Notes: generated by a model from the letters alone, not told the origin. A stretch of 64,000 bases of DNA from Calothrix sp. NIES-4101 (GCA_004296455.1 AP018280.1:4588001-4652000), one strand, 5' to 3'. Counted from the stretch's first letter, positions 8,049 to 18,037 are shown. Numbers and translations are program-made.

Positions 8049-9815
8049 TTAACTATTTTCAAGTTTTATTTTCAAGACTTCAGAAATTCCCCCTTTTAAA
8101 AGTATTTCTTGCAGAGATTTCATATTATTCAATTTGCTCAATGACTTATTTTCAACAGCTTTGAATTGAGTTGATGCTGATTCTTGACTATGCAAAGTGG
8201 CAGCAAATTGCTTGTAAAGTTCTGGATTACTAGCAAAATGAAAAGCTAATTCTTGCCCAACTTCTTGCAAGCGTTGTGGTAATTCGGTTTCGCTGACTTG
8301 TAATATTTGGCAAAGATGATTATTCAACTTGTCATCGTCTCGAAAGAGAAAATTATTTGCCGATTCAGTTGTTTCTAATTGTGATGCAAATAGATGGCTA
8401 AAAGTCTCGATTCTACCACTATCAACAGGTGAATACTGTTGCAATGCCATCCCTGGCGCAATAATTGATTGATTGACATTATCAGGCAAAGGTGCATCAA
8501 GTAACTTCTCTGCATTCACAATACCCATACCATGTTTATTGGGTTGCCACGTCGGGAATTTATCGCAGGTGTCACGCAATAAATTATTGAAAATAAAGGG
8601 AATTTTTTCTGCCCCATAGCGGGCAATTAAATTATCTCGTCCATGATATGAAAGCCACAAAGCGGCGACACCGGCAACAAAAGGCGCTGAAAATGAAGTT
8701 CCGGAGCCACTTTCAATACTATATTTAAATTCATTACTGTTATCGTCTCGGCGACTTTTGGCATACCAAATCGAATCCCCTGGTGCTGCCACATCTACTT
8801 GTTTACCAGTTGTTGCACCCCACCAAATTCCTCTGTCCACGGTACTGCCTGTAACAGCTATCACTTCATCGTATGCCGCAGGATAAACGACAAAGGGAAC
8901 CGTTGTTCCTGATGCTGCCACAATTATTACGCCTCGCTTCTGAGCGTAAATTATCGCTGTTCGCAAACGTTGGTTGGGGAAACCCGCACCTAAACTAATT
9001 GTGAGTATATGTACACCGTTGTTTGCTGCATATTCAATTGCTTCTGCAAGATTACGAATGCTCAAAAGTACAACTGAATATGAGACTCGTAGGGGAATTA
9101 TTTTTGCACCTGGTGCAACTCCCGTCACATACTTACCGTTAGGATAATTAGCTTCTCCAGATGGAGGACTAACGATAACACTAGCGGTTGATGTACCATG
9201 TCCAGGATTATTGATAACTTCTCCTCCCGATCTTTGCAGTTCATCGATTGGGTCATTATCATTTTTAATAAAGTCGTAACCTTGTGCTGTAAGTAAATTA
9301 TTAATTATTTCTGGGTGTGGTGTATACCCAGTATCGGGATGAGCGATAACAATTCCATCGCCAGGTAACTTATCGGGGTTGGGGAAAAACCGCTCCCATG
9401 TTTCAAAGACTCGAAGTTGCCGGAGACTCCAATCTGGATTTTCACCTTCATCCGTAACTTGCCGATTGGCTTGAATATCAAACCCTCTCAGTTGAGGTTT
9501 TAGTTGTTCATCCCAGTTTGTACGTTCTGGTACGGGAACGGTAAATAGAGGTTCTGCATCGATAATACCAGGCTGCGATCGCAATTCATAACTCTTATCC
9601 CAAGCCTCTTTGACTGTTAATGCATCATCGTTGAGAGTGATTTCAAATTCGGTTGAATTATCACCAATTGCTTTTAGTCTCCAATCCCCACCAAGCACTT
9701 GAGTGACGATGTCTCTACATCTACTCTCTAATCCTGGTGTCACCATTTGAATAAAAAAACCTTCAAAGATAGGAGGGATGTAATTAGAATTGTTTGGTTG
9801 TAAGCTAGCTGGCAT
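8049..9815 (-). CDS. Subtilisin-like S8 family peptidase with altered oxyanion-hole position
   Basis: 588 residues with no signal peptide or membrane segment. Residues 1-130 resemble an N-terminal prodomain-like region. The catalytic triad is present: Asp161 in AHPDTGYTPH, His206 in NNPGHGTSTAS and Ser374 in SGTSFSAPFVAG. The oxyanion-hole Asn, normally in an AAGN-type motif, is replaced: the local sequence is VAASGTTVPFVVYPAAY (about residue 303-304). The C-terminal ~140 residues are helical and charged, with no known domain that I recognise. The gene converges on frp and is flanked upstream by an ISAzo13-like element. It could be an active intracellular peptidase with reduced turnover or a degenerate one. 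Confidence 0.85.
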   Translation of the reverse strand: MPASLQPNNSNYIPPIFEGFFIQMVTPGLESRCRDIVTQVLGGDWRLKAIGDNSTEFEITLNDDALTVKEAWDKSYELRSQPGIIDAEPLFTVPVPERTNWDEQLKPQLRGFDIQANRQVTDEGENPDWSLRQLRVFETWERFFPNPDKLPGDGIVIAHPDTGYTPHPEIINNLLTAQGYDFIKNDNDPIDELQRSGGEVINNPGHGTSTASVIVSPPSGEANYPNGKYVTGVAPGAKIIPLRVSYSVVLLSIRNLAEAIEYAANNGVHILTISLGAGFPNQRLRTAIIYAQKRGVIIVAASGTTVPFVVYPAAYDEVIAVTGSTVDRGIWWGATTGKQVDVAAPGDSIWYAKSRRDDNSNEFKYSIESGSGTSFSAPFVAGVAALWLSYHGRDNLIARYGAEKIPFIFNNLLRDTCDKFPTWQPNKHGMGIVNAEKLLDAPLPDNVNQSIIAPGMALQQYSPVDSGRIETFSHLFASQLETTESANNFLFRDDDKLNNHLCQILQVSETELPQRLQEVGQELAFHFASNPELYKQFAATLHSQESASTQFKAVENKSLSKLNNMKSLQEILLKGGISEVLKIKLENS

Positions 9816-10002
9816 AAGTGTTTTATCTCTCAGTGACTACAACAAATAACAAAAGGTCAAATCAGGATTTCAGTCAAATTCATAATAGTTCTTTAAATTT
9901 CACATTTCTTAATTTTTACAGTCTACTCAAATTGACGGCTTGAGATTGACTCGGATAATTTAATTATTTAATTCCTCCTAAATTGCTTTAGTGGAATATT
10001 TA

Positions 10003-11300
10003 GGATCGTGGATTAAATAAGGTGTAATACTGCCAATAATATCAGTACACTAGAAGGGTAAATTGAGAACTGGTAAATGATGCACCCTTACCCTGGTGAA
10101 ATTGAAGTTCAAATGCAACGATATTATGAATCGTTGTCGGAGAAGGATTGCCGCCGATATGCAGCAATTGAAGCAGTAAAATTAGGGTACGGGGGACAGG
10201 CATACATCCGTCGCTTGCTGGGATGCCATCACGAAACCTTACAATTAGGCTTGCGAGAACTTGAGGACGAAACGGCGCTTGGGCAGGAGAGGATTCGCCA
10301 ACCCGGAGGTGGACGGAAATCAGCCTTCGAGACAATTGTTGGATTAGACGAGGCGTTTTTGCGAGTGTTGGAGAGGCACACAGCAGGTTCGCCGATGGAT
10401 GAAAGTGTCAAGTGGACCAATCTCAAGCGTCATGAGATTGCAGGATTGCTGGGAAATGAAGGAATCGAAGTGAGTGTGACAGTGGTAGACCAGTTGTTGG
10501 AGAAATATAACTTTCGTAAACGTAAAGCAGTAAAGACCCTGGCAACAGGAGAGAATCAATATCGCAACGAGCAATTTGAGACGATTGACCAACTTAAGCA
10601 CTCTTATCAAACGGCAGGTAATCCGGTCATGAGTATGGACACCAAAAAAAAGAATTAATTGGGCAGTTATACCGGGAGGGACAACTATACACTCAAGAAA
10701 CGATAGAGGTGTTTGACCATGATTGGCCAACGCTTGCGACTGGAGTTGCCATTCCCCATGGGCTGTACGATATAACAGACAATGTGGGTTATATCCAGAT
10801 TGGCATCAGCCACGATACCAGTGAATTAGCCTGTGACTCAATTCGCTACTGGTGGAACACCTATGGTAAGACGCGTTATTCTTTGGCAAATTCAATTTTG
10901 CTGTTATGTGATGGTGGCGGTAGCAATAGCTCTCGCTATTACATCTTCAAACAGGACTTACAGGCATTAGTTAATGAACTGGGCATCGAAATTCGTATCG
11001 CTCATTATCCGCCCTACACCTCCAAGTATAATCCGATTGAGCATCGTTTGTTTCCTCATATCTCTCGCGTTTGTCAGGGGATGATTTTTGAGAGTATCCA
11101 GACTGTAAAAGACTTAATGGCAAAGGCAACCACTCGCACAGGACTCAAAGTTTTTACAACGATTCTCGATAAAACCTATCAAACGGGTCGAAAAGTGGCT
11201 GAAGATTTCAAATCAAACATGAAGATTGTTTTTGATGAATTTTTGCCCCAATGGAATTACACCGCTAAACCAGAATTACACTTTATTTAATCCACGATCC
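10003..11300 (+). mobile_element. Complete ISAzo13-like insertion sequence, 1298 bp
   Basis: Imperfect terminal inverted repeats of about 26 bp: the left end begins GGATCGTGGATTAAATAA and the right end is its complement with one mismatch. The trinucleotide TTA lies on both sides (10000-10002 and 11301-11303) and fits a 3-bp target duplication. One transposase, split into two frames, fills the element. It lies upstream of the S8 peptidase gene, in its promoter side. Confidence 0.85.
10077..11290 (+). CDS. ISAzo13-like transposase in two frames (frameshift at an A8 run)
   Basis: The first frame (10077-10658) ends just after a run of eight A followed by G at 10644-10652. Shifting by -1 on that run gives DTKKKELIGQLYREG and continues in frame to 11290, without loss of residues. 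The DDE triad is divided by the shift: first Asp in MSMDTKKK before it, second Asp in LLCDGGGSN and Glu in YNPIEHRLF after it. The N-terminal part holds helix-turn-helix-like segments (RRLLGCHHETLQLGLRELED). A programmed -1 frameshift, as in several IS families, would produce the full ~403-residue enzyme. A plain inactivating mutation in the A-run is the alternative. Confidence 0.8.
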
Positions 11301-11339
11301 TTAGGGCTTTTTAGCTAGGAAAGCGGAACCATTTATTTT

Positions 11340-11440
11340 GAGCATTGAGCGTAGTCGAAATGCTCAAACGAACAACTGAAAGGGAGTTGAGCGTAGCGAT
11401 GCCCGGCATTTGGCTTGCTTTAATCTCACCCAACTACTTT
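11340..11440. repeat. Interspersed repeat copy 1, with internal hairpin
   Basis: Contains the dyad GAGCATT/AATGCTC (11340-11365) and then a segment ending in TTTGGCTTGCTTTAATCTCA. A diverged second copy lies at about 35101-35201. Both share the GCGATGCCC and the CAACTACT ends. No coding potential. Confidence 0.6.
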
Positions 11441-11447
11441 ATCAGCA

Positions 11448-11999
11448 TTAAAAAGTCTTCAAATCCAAAAGAAAACTACCTCGTTGATGAAAATCAGCTT
11501 CCACAGCACAATGAGTTAATGCCCAATAACTCACTTGACTATTCTTACATTTAATCACGGCAGTAACTCCCACTTCCAAGTCTTGTTTGGGAGGGATAAT
11601 TTTATCTAATTCAAAGCTTAAAGCTAATTCTAAACAATCCGCACTATTTTGAATCCTAAATGGTAGTTTTGTCAACGCAACTTCTGATTGCATTCCTTGA
11701 CGATATCCCTCGAAACTGTAAACATTCCAATCTCCACTCGGAGAAAGATTAAATTCCCAATAGCGAGGTGAGTTTTTAACACCAACAAAGAACTCAAAAC
11801 ACGTATGTTCCCAAAGTTCATCTTTTCGCTGGGGAATATTGGCTTGAGAGGGAATTTCGACTTCTGTAATATTGCCTCTGAGGGCGTAGCTAATATTTAA
11901 TAAGTTATCATTCTGGTTAATATTACCAATAATTGTGATGTTTGGTAGTGTTTCTATAGTTGGAAAAGGTTGGAGGGTAAAAGTCTGTTCCATTGGCAA
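11448..11999 (-). CDS. DOMON-like domain protein
   Basis: 183 residues, no signal peptide. The pattern of beta-strands with ELWEHTCFEFFVGVKNSPRY and YWEFNLSPSGDWNVYSF is typical of the DOMON-like (CBM9-related) beta-sandwich found in many cyanobacteria. A second conserved part is YWALTHCAVEADFHQRGSF near the C-terminus. DOMON folds bind haem or sugars, but in this subfamily neither has been shown, so no ligand is assigned. It starts 25 bases after the end of the phosphotransferase gene on the same strand, so the two probably form an operon. Confidence 0.8.
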   Translation of the reverse strand: MPMEQTFTLQPFPTIETLPNITIIGNINQNDNLLNISYALRGNITEVEIPSQANIPQRKDELWEHTCFEFFVGVKNSPRYWEFNLSPSGDWNVYSFEGYRQGMQSEVALTKLPFRIQNSADCLELALSFELDKIIPPKQDLEVGVTAVIKCKNSQVSYWALTHCAVEADFHQRGSFLLDLKTF

Positions 12000-12024
12000 A
12001 GAATGAGTTAATAATTCCTAATTG

Positions 12025-13158
12025 TCAATTAATCTTACAATCTTGCAAATCTGCAATAATTCGATTAATAGTCTGTGCTTGCGATTCAATACTTTCTGCT
12101 AATTTAAACTGAACTAATGCCCTGAAAAGATTATGCTCTGGGTATTTAATCTTAAAATAAACATTTCCTGCTAAATAGTCAGTGAAAAATCTTAATCCCA
12201 ACTCAAATGTAATTAGTCGAATTGCATCATATATATACAAATAATCATTTTCTGTCATAAAATCCTGGGCAACGGCAAGATAGCCCTGGAGGATACCCTG
12301 AGACAAATCAGTATCAAAATAAACAGCTTCCCAGTCTTCTATCTCTTCACCAGCAGGGTTGCAAGCAGAGCGTAAACAATCGCCAATATCATAATGTATG
12401 AGTCCTGGCTTAATCGTGTCCAGGTCGATCACACTTACTGCTTTTTTTGTACTGATGTCGAACATGACATTATTGATTTTGGGGTCGCCATGCATTAAAC
12501 GTAACGGTAGTTTATTCTCCGCTTTAGCATTTTCCAATACATTCGCCCATTTTTGGCGATCGCTCACAAATTTTAAGCAATATTTGACTTCCTCAGAAAT
12601 GTTTGTATTGGTATGTAAAGGTAAAACTTCTTCGTATTGTTGCAGATAGGTGGGTGTAATGTGGAATCCTGGAAGGGTATCGGCGAATTGTTCTGGTGAG
12701 AGGTCACCCATGAGATAGTGGAACATACCCAAAGCATAGCCAACCTCTTTGCTATGTTCAATATTCTGTATGGTATCAAATGACTGAGAATTCTGAATAA
12801 AGCTAATTGCTCGCCAAAATGAACCATCTATATCGGTATAGTGATCAAAACCATCTTTGGTTAACAAAACACGGGGAACCTCCCAACGCCGATCTAAATG
12901 TATATTTTTGAGTTTTTGATCAGCATATTCTGTGAAAATCCGCATATTCTGCATCACTAGTTGCGGTTGCGGGAATACGTAATGATTGATTCTCTGTAAG
13001 ATAAAATTTCTGTTGTCAAGTGTATCTAAGCTAATTAAGTAAGTGTCATTAATATTACCACTGCCAAATACTTTTGCCTCCGTAACATTGCCATTAAGGG
13101 CAAATTGTTCGGCAATTTTTAAGTAGTCTGTGCCTTTTATTTGAAGTTCTTCCGTCAT
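12025..13158 (-). CDS. Phosphotransferase of the aminoglycoside/sugar kinase (APH) family
   Basis: 377 residues with a protein-kinase-like fold. The ATP-lobe begins near KVFGSGNINDTYLI. The catalytic loop is LMHGDPKINNVMF and the metal-binding segment VIDLDTIKPGLIHYDIGDC. The downstream LRSACNPAGEE is typical of the subgroup once annotated as mucin desulfatase, which includes N-acetylhexosamine 1-kinases. A sugar or amino-sugar substrate is therefore likely, an antibiotic less so. It is followed at once by the DOMON-like gene, whose fold often binds carbohydrate; that pairing fits a saccharide role but remains inference. Confidence 0.82.
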   Translation of the reverse strand: MTEELQIKGTDYLKIAEQFALNGNVTEAKVFGSGNINDTYLISLDTLDNRNFILQRINHYVFPQPQLVMQNMRIFTEYADQKLKNIHLDRRWEVPRVLLTKDGFDHYTDIDGSFWRAISFIQNSQSFDTIQNIEHSKEVGYALGMFHYLMGDLSPEQFADTLPGFHITPTYLQQYEEVLPLHTNTNISEEVKYCLKFVSDRQKWANVLENAKAENKLPLRLMHGDPKINNVMFDISTKKAVSVIDLDTIKPGLIHYDIGDCLRSACNPAGEEIEDWEAVYFDTDLSQGILQGYLAVAQDFMTENDYLYIYDAIRLITFELGLRFFTDYLAGNVYFKIKYPEHNLFRALVQFKLAESIESQAQTINRIIADLQDCKIN

Positions 13159-13334
13159 ATTTTTAATTTTGACTTAATTTAGTTTAATTGAATCTAATAT
13201 CTAATCTCGTAATTAATTTTGTAAATCGTGACTATTTCAACTTCTCTAATATGAATAAAAAGAACTCCTTATTATAGCAGAAAATATTTATGTCAGAGTT
13301 ATTATGTAATGACGTAAATGACGTAAAAACTAAA

Positions 13335-13364
13335 ATACCCCACTTCCTTAAAGAAGTTGGGTAT
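13335..13364 (-). terminator. Hairpin terminator after the choice-of-anchor-A gene
   Basis: 12-bp stem (one G-T pair) with a 6-base loop. Read on the minus strand it is followed by TTTTAGTTTTTA. It lies 33 bases after the stop of the gene ending at 13397. Confidence 0.7.
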
Positions 13365-13396
13365 CTTGCTTCTCCTAAATAATTCAAGGTTGCTGA

Positions 13397-14506
13397 CTAG
13401 ATTTCATCACTAGTAATGCTTGACTTAGAAAATAATCTATTACGGCGAGAAAAACCAAATAAACCAACTACAAATAATAGCCCTATAATATTGCTTGCCT
13501 CTGGTATTGTGGTGGAAACAGGAGTTTCAGGAGTCGGGATAGTTGGTGGTTCTGGATTCGGGTTAGTTGGTGGCTCTGGATTGGGTAAAGATGGCGGAGT
13601 CGGTTCGTTGGGAATTTGTGGCTGTGGCTTGGGTACGCTAGGCAAGTTACCAGAAAACAGGGTATTGTGAAACTCGCCACTACCAGATAAAGAAGCAGCA
13701 ACTAAATTTCCTTCTATATTCCCATTATTAAATTGGACATTAGCTTTCGTTGCAAGTACACTTCCTTGGAAAGAGAAACCAGTAGTTTTTACTTGAATTG
13801 CATCAACAAAGTTAAACAAAATATTTTGTTTATTCAGTCCATTCAGGTTGAGTCCAAAGTTACCAATGTTGACGCTATCACCTAAAATATTAAAAATTAC
13901 TGTGGAATTACCACCTACTCCATTAATATTCAGATAACTGCTGTTAGAAAACTGTGAACCATCAATAGTGAAAATATTTAAATCGCTATTGTTGCCCTGA
14001 AGATGAATTCCACTCCATTTATACTCTGTAGTACCAGTAGAACTTAATCCGCCTAAAAAGCCAGAAAGATGAGTTAATTCTTGGCGGGCTGCATCAAAAT
14101 TAAGTGGTGTACCTGAACTAACACCGCAGTTTGGAGAACAGTTGAAGTTGACAGAAGTTTTTACTTTACCGCCTACAACAGCATTGCCACCAAAAATTTG
14201 ACCACCGTTGTAGGTTAAATCTCCACCTACTATCAACCTGGTATCTGTTCCATTAGAATTACCTAGACGGTCAGCGATACCGAAATTACTGAATGTTGCA
14301 TTACCACCAACTGCTACACGACCTTCTGAATCTGAACTTTGATTCATGTCTCCAAACACGAAGACATTGTAATCTTGTGCAATTCCCAAATTAACAGCCA
14401 TAGCTGGTTCTATTAAACTTGCTATAGTGACTGTTGCTAGAGACAGAGGAATCAATACAACTGTTGTGTTGTGTCTTTTCGACATTGATTTAGGATGAAA
14501 AAACAA
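13397..14506 (-). CDS. Choice-of-anchor A family exported protein with PEP-CTERM signal
   Basis: 369 residues. Signal peptide with hydrophobic stretch VVLIPLSLATVTIASLI and cleavage near AMA-VN. The body (40-285) is the choice-of-anchor A domain: glycine/asparagine-rich strands such as YNVFVFGDMNQSSDSEGRVAVGG and a single CSPNC cysteine pair. A Pro-rich linker with repeated NPEPPT-type units follows (about 290-335). The C-terminus is a sorting signal: IPEAS, a hydrophobic helix (IIGLLFVVGLFGF) and a basic SRRNR cluster. It should be exported and anchored or released by an exosortase, none of which is visible in the window. A terminator follows the gene. Confidence 0.88.
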   Translation of the reverse strand: MFFHPKSMSKRHNTTVVLIPLSLATVTIASLIEPAMAVNLGIAQDYNVFVFGDMNQSSDSEGRVAVGGNATFSNFGIADRLGNSNGTDTRLIVGGDLTYNGGQIFGGNAVVGGKVKTSVNFNCSPNCGVSSGTPLNFDAARQELTHLSGFLGGLSSTGTTEYKWSGIHLQGNNSDLNIFTIDGSQFSNSSYLNINGVGGNSTVIFNILGDSVNIGNFGLNLNGLNKQNILFNFVDAIQVKTTGFSFQGSVLATKANVQFNNGNIEGNLVAASLSGSGEFHNTLFSGNLPSVPKPQPQIPNEPTPPSLPNPEPPTNPNPEPPTIPTPETPVSTTIPEASNIIGLLFVVGLFGFSRRNRLFSKSSITSDEI

Positions 14507-15131
14507 CTGCTACTAATTTAGTTTTCACTTAATTAATGTTAAATAAATTTAGTATTAAATTATAGATAAAATATCGTATTTTTAAGATAAATTAGATTAC
14601 CGTATTCTCCGCATCATCAAATCAAGAATATATTTATCTATTGCATTTATTTTGTTAAATTAATTTCCGAATCTTACAGCAATCATTTCCATATATATTC
14701 ATGCATATATATCCATATATAATTTATATTTGATTTTTCAATAATCAGTATATTTATATCTGAATTATTCGTAGTTATTGTCAGGAAATTGATAAATTGG
14801 ATCTATTACAACTCAATTAAAATGACTGTAAACAATATCTAACTTATACTCAACAGTATTCATCAAATAGTTTTGAATAAATCTGGAGTATTCCATGATT
14901 AACTATAATATGACTTTTTTCACTCACGATCGCTGATGAAATATATATAAAATTAAATAAAATTAAGTTACAGAATAGGGTATAAAGCACTGAACTGAGA
15001 TTAAATTAGCTTGGGAATATTCCAACTAAAGTTTGAGAATAAAGATTATTTTGCAAATTTCTGACAAGTTAAATTAATAGCTAATACAGTGCTTGTAATT
15101 TTTTGCATCGACTCATTACAGCAAGACCACT
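14507..15131. other. AT-rich divergent intergenic region
   Basis: 625 very AT-rich bases between the divergent choice-of-anchor-A and HlyD-type genes. It includes runs of ATATAT-like sequence near 14690-14740 and must hold both promoters. I see no open frame with real coding character, no RNA gene and no transposon ends. Confidence 0.5.
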
Positions 15132-16652
15132 ATGATTTCCGACTCAATTGAACCAACCATCAAGCAACCACTAAAAAAGAAACTACGCTTTAACGCCCTT
15201 GGGAAATGGCTAGTTTTTTTATCACTACTGTTGTTGGCGGGTGGAGGAGGGTTTTTTATCTACCAACAAACAGTGGTTCAACCTCGTCAACAAGCAAGAC
15301 GTAATCGCCAAACAGTTCCCATTGCCAGAGAAAACTTGACAGTTACTGTGACAGCAAATGGAACTATCCAGCCAGAAATGTCAATCAACCTCAGCCCCAA
15401 AACATCAGGAATTCTCCGACAATTATTTGTCAAAGAAGGAGATGCAGTTGAGGTTGGACAGGTGGTGGCGAAAATGGACGACTCAAATCTGCAAGGACAA
15501 CTTCTCCAAGCCAAAGGACAACTCGCACAAGCCGAAGCCAACCTGCAAAAACTCATCGCTGGGAACCGTCCCCAAGATATAGCCCAAGCCCAAGCTCAAT
15601 TAAACGAAGCCCAAGCCAATCTCCAAAAAGTAAAAGTTGGTAATCGTCCCCAAGATATAGCCCAAGCCCAAGCCAGACTCCAAAACGCCCAAAGTCAGTT
15701 ACAGCAAGCCGAATCAACCTTCCAACAAAACGATCGCCTCTACAAACAAGGGGCTATCTCCGAACGTACCTGGCTCGATTCTCAAAGTTTACGCGATCGC
15801 GCCCAGTCTCAAGTATTAGAGGCACAAAAAGCCCTAGAATTACAACAGGCAGGTTCTCGCCCCGAAGATATCCTCCAAGCCCAAGCCACAGTCCAACAAA
15901 GACAACAGGCATTATCCTTGGCGAAAGCTGGCTCTCGCATCGAAGACATTGCCCAAGCCCGCGCCCAAGTTATTTCCGCACGGGGAACCCTGAAAACAAT
16001 CCAAACCCAAGTCAACGATACATTCATTCGTGCCCCATTTGATGGTACTGTCACCCGTAAATATGCAGACCCTGGGGCGTTTGTGACTCCTACCACTGCT
16101 GGGAGTTCTGTATCTTCCGCAACATCATCCTCAATCCTTTCCCTAGCCTCAGCCAATCAAATCGTCGTCAACGTCGCCGAAAGTAATATCGCCCAAATGC
16201 GCCTGGGTCAAAAAGCGATAATAACAGCAGATGCTTACCCAGGAAAGAAATTTGCAGGTAAAGTCACACAAATTTCCCCCCAATCGATTGTTGTCCAGAA
16301 CGTTACCAGTTTTGAGGTTAAAGTCAAAATTCTGGACGACAAGGAGAATCTTTTGCGTTCCGGGATGAATGTTAATGTCACATTTGATGCTGGTACCTTA
16401 GAAAATGTTTTAGTTGTCCCCACAGTAGCGATCGTTCGCCAAACCGAAGGTACAGGAGTGTACGTCCAAGGAGAAAGTAACCGTCCCAAATTTGTACAAA
16501 TTAGCACAGGACTCACAGTCAACGATAAAACTGAAGTTCGTTCGGGTTTAAAAGGTAGTGAGCGCATATTTATCACCTTCCCCGAAGGAACGCGCCCTCG
16601 CTCTAGGGTTCCTGGAGGTTCCAACAGAGTACCTGGTTTGGGAGGCAGGTAA
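15132..16652 (+). CDS. MacA/HlyD-type periplasmic adaptor with repeated coiled coil
   Basis: 506 residues. One membrane anchor at about 25-47 (WLVFLSLLLLAGGGGFFIY), then a lipoyl half (GILRQLFVKEGDAVEVGQVV). The long helical hairpin (about 115-300) contains four copies of an AGxRPxDIxQAQA-like unit. The second lipoyl half (DTFIRAPFDGTVTRKYADPG), a beta-barrel and a C-terminal membrane-proximal domain (VPTVAIVRQTEGTGVYV) follow. The C-terminus is Arg/Gly-rich. This is the architecture of adaptors that work with MacB-type ABC transporters. A MacB-like permease is encoded 1.4 kb downstream on the same strand, but a TMEM175 gene lies between and no ATPase gene is present. Confidence 0.88.
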   Translation: MISDSIEPTIKQPLKKKLRFNALGKWLVFLSLLLLAGGGGFFIYQQTVVQPRQQARRNRQTVPIARENLTVTVTANGTIQPEMSINLSPKTSGILRQLFVKEGDAVEVGQVVAKMDDSNLQGQLLQAKGQLAQAEANLQKLIAGNRPQDIAQAQAQLNEAQANLQKVKVGNRPQDIAQAQARLQNAQSQLQQAESTFQQNDRLYKQGAISERTWLDSQSLRDRAQSQVLEAQKALELQQAGSRPEDILQAQATVQQRQQALSLAKAGSRIEDIAQARAQVISARGTLKTIQTQVNDTFIRAPFDGTVTRKYADPGAFVTPTTAGSSVSSATSSSILSLASANQIVVNVAESNIAQMRLGQKAIITADAYPGKKFAGKVTQISPQSIVVQNVTSFEVKVKILDDKENLLRSGMNVNVTFDAGTLENVLVVPTVAIVRQTEGTGVYVQGESNRPKFVQISTGLTVNDKTEVRSGLKGSERIFITFPEGTRPRSRVPGGSNRVPGLGGR

Positions 16653-16772
16653 TTTAATTTGTTAACTAATCTAATGCAAAAGACAAGCAAATCCAGATAA
16701 AAGTTTTATGCAATGCTGCGTGCGATAAAGTACAAAGTATCACCAAAAATTAGCTCAGGAGAAAGCATCAAG

Positions 16773-17348
16773 ATGGAAAAGGGGAGGCTAGAAGCTTTTA
16801 GTGATGGCGTGATTGCCATTTTGATTACGATCATGGTGCTGGAATTAAAAGTGCCGCATGGAGCCAATTTAGCAGCCTTACGTCCCCTAATCCCAGTGTT
16901 TTTGAGCTACGTGCTGAGTTTTATTTATCTCGGCATCTACTGGAATAATCACCATCACTTGTTGCAGTCAATCCGGCACGTTAACGGTAATACTCTCTGG
17001 GCTAATCTGCACCTGCTGTTCTGGTTGTCCCTAATTCCTTTTACCACTGCTTGGATGGGGGAAAACCACTTCGCCACCATTCCAGTTGCTCTGTATGGCG
17101 TGGTGTTGTTCCTCGCTGCGATCGCTTACTTGATACTAAGTCGTGTTCTCATTGCTCATCATGGCAAAGATTCGGCGATCGCGATCGCTCTTGGTCGAGA
17201 CTTTAAAGGTAAGATGTCGGTGGTGATTTATGCTTTGGCAATTCTACTTTCCTTTCTAAATGCCTGGTTTGCCTGCCTACTATATATTTTAGTTGCAATT
17301 ATGTGGCTAATCCCCGACCGCCGTATTGAAAGAACTCTAATTTCGTGA
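16773..17348 (+). CDS. TMEM175-family (DUF1211) membrane protein, probable K+ channel
   Basis: 191 residues starting at MEKGRLEAFSDGV; the ATG at 16773 is preceded by AGGAGA at good spacing, so the upstream ATG at 16713 is less likely. The hallmark FSDGVIAI motif of bacterial TMEM175 channels is in the first helix, followed by about five more hydrophobic segments (PVFLSYVLSFIYLGIYW, LHLLFWLSLIPF and others). Bacterial members form tetrameric potassium-permeable channels. NNHHHLLQSI after the second helix matches the family. It sits between an adaptor gene and a permease gene but has no obvious functional link to them. Confidence 0.88.
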   Translation: MEKGRLEAFSDGVIAILITIMVLELKVPHGANLAALRPLIPVFLSYVLSFIYLGIYWNNHHHLLQSIRHVNGNTLWANLHLLFWLSLIPFTTAWMGENHFATIPVALYGVVLFLAAIAYLILSRVLIAHHGKDSAIAIALGRDFKGKMSVVIYALAILLSFLNAWFACLLYILVAIMWLIPDRRIERTLIS

Positions 17349-17409
17349 AGAAAAAATATAGTGTAGAAAATTTGTGATTGAAACGTTGAGAATATCCGAA
17401 AATTTATAC

Positions 17410-17574
17410 TTAATAGTCACTATCTGCCACACAGATACCTTTACATTTAATCCCGTTCGTAGCAGTACGCTGACAATGAGAACATAAAACTTTTTCGTTT
17501 TCTGTGTCTGGATTTATTTTGATATTATCACTTGCTGGTAAATTGTCTCGTTCGTTTTGGATGTTGACAGTCAT
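17410..17574 (-). CDS. Small four-cysteine (zinc-ribbon-like) protein
   Basis: 54 residues. The polar N-terminal half is followed by CSHCQRTATNGIKCKGIC, i.e. CxxC and CxxxC pairs separated by nine residues, and a short acidic tail ADSDY. The Cys spacing suggests zinc or iron-sulfur binding. No convincing ribosome-binding site precedes the ATG. The clean pattern and codon use make it more likely real than chance. Function unknown. Confidence 0.5.
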   Translation of the reverse strand: MTVNIQNERDNLPASDNIKINPDTENEKVLCSHCQRTATNGIKCKGICVADSDY

Positions 17575-18037
17575 AAGGGTGGAAGAATTTTGTACTGTTG
17601 ATATTTTTACAAATCAGTTATGAGCAATGATTAATGATTAATGAGCCGCAATCTCATCATGACCTTGTAAATCAAAACTCATTGAGTCTCGTCTTTATAT
17701 TCATAATATTCATTCATAAATATTCAGCAATAAAGATTAAGCAACCAAATAAATTACGCATAAGAATCCAGTCTCCATATATCTAAGCAGGTAGGCTTAA
17801 TTAAATAATAAACCCCAAGAGAGGACACTAGACTCTACTTTATTGGCTTTGATTGTAACCCACGTCATGACTGGATTCCAAGACATAATTCCCTTTCATC
17901 TCATGTTTTTCTAATCACCTACAATTCAAATTCCTCCGCGTCCCCGCGTCTCCAAGTCTCCGTATCAGCCTTAGCAACAAACGTTAAATCATACCAATAT
18001 TACCCTGACAAAATGATTCAATGGATAGCCATACCCT
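17575..18037. other. Intergenic region before the MacB-like permease
   Basis: 463 bases with no supported gene. Contains a C-rich direct-repeat-like stretch near 17935-17960 and should hold the promoter of the permease gene. Nothing else recognised. Confidence 0.45.

Noticed and set aside
11345-11554. 69-codon plus-strand open frame
   Set aside because: It starts inside an interspersed repeat and runs antisense into the DOMON-like gene, which has clear coding character.
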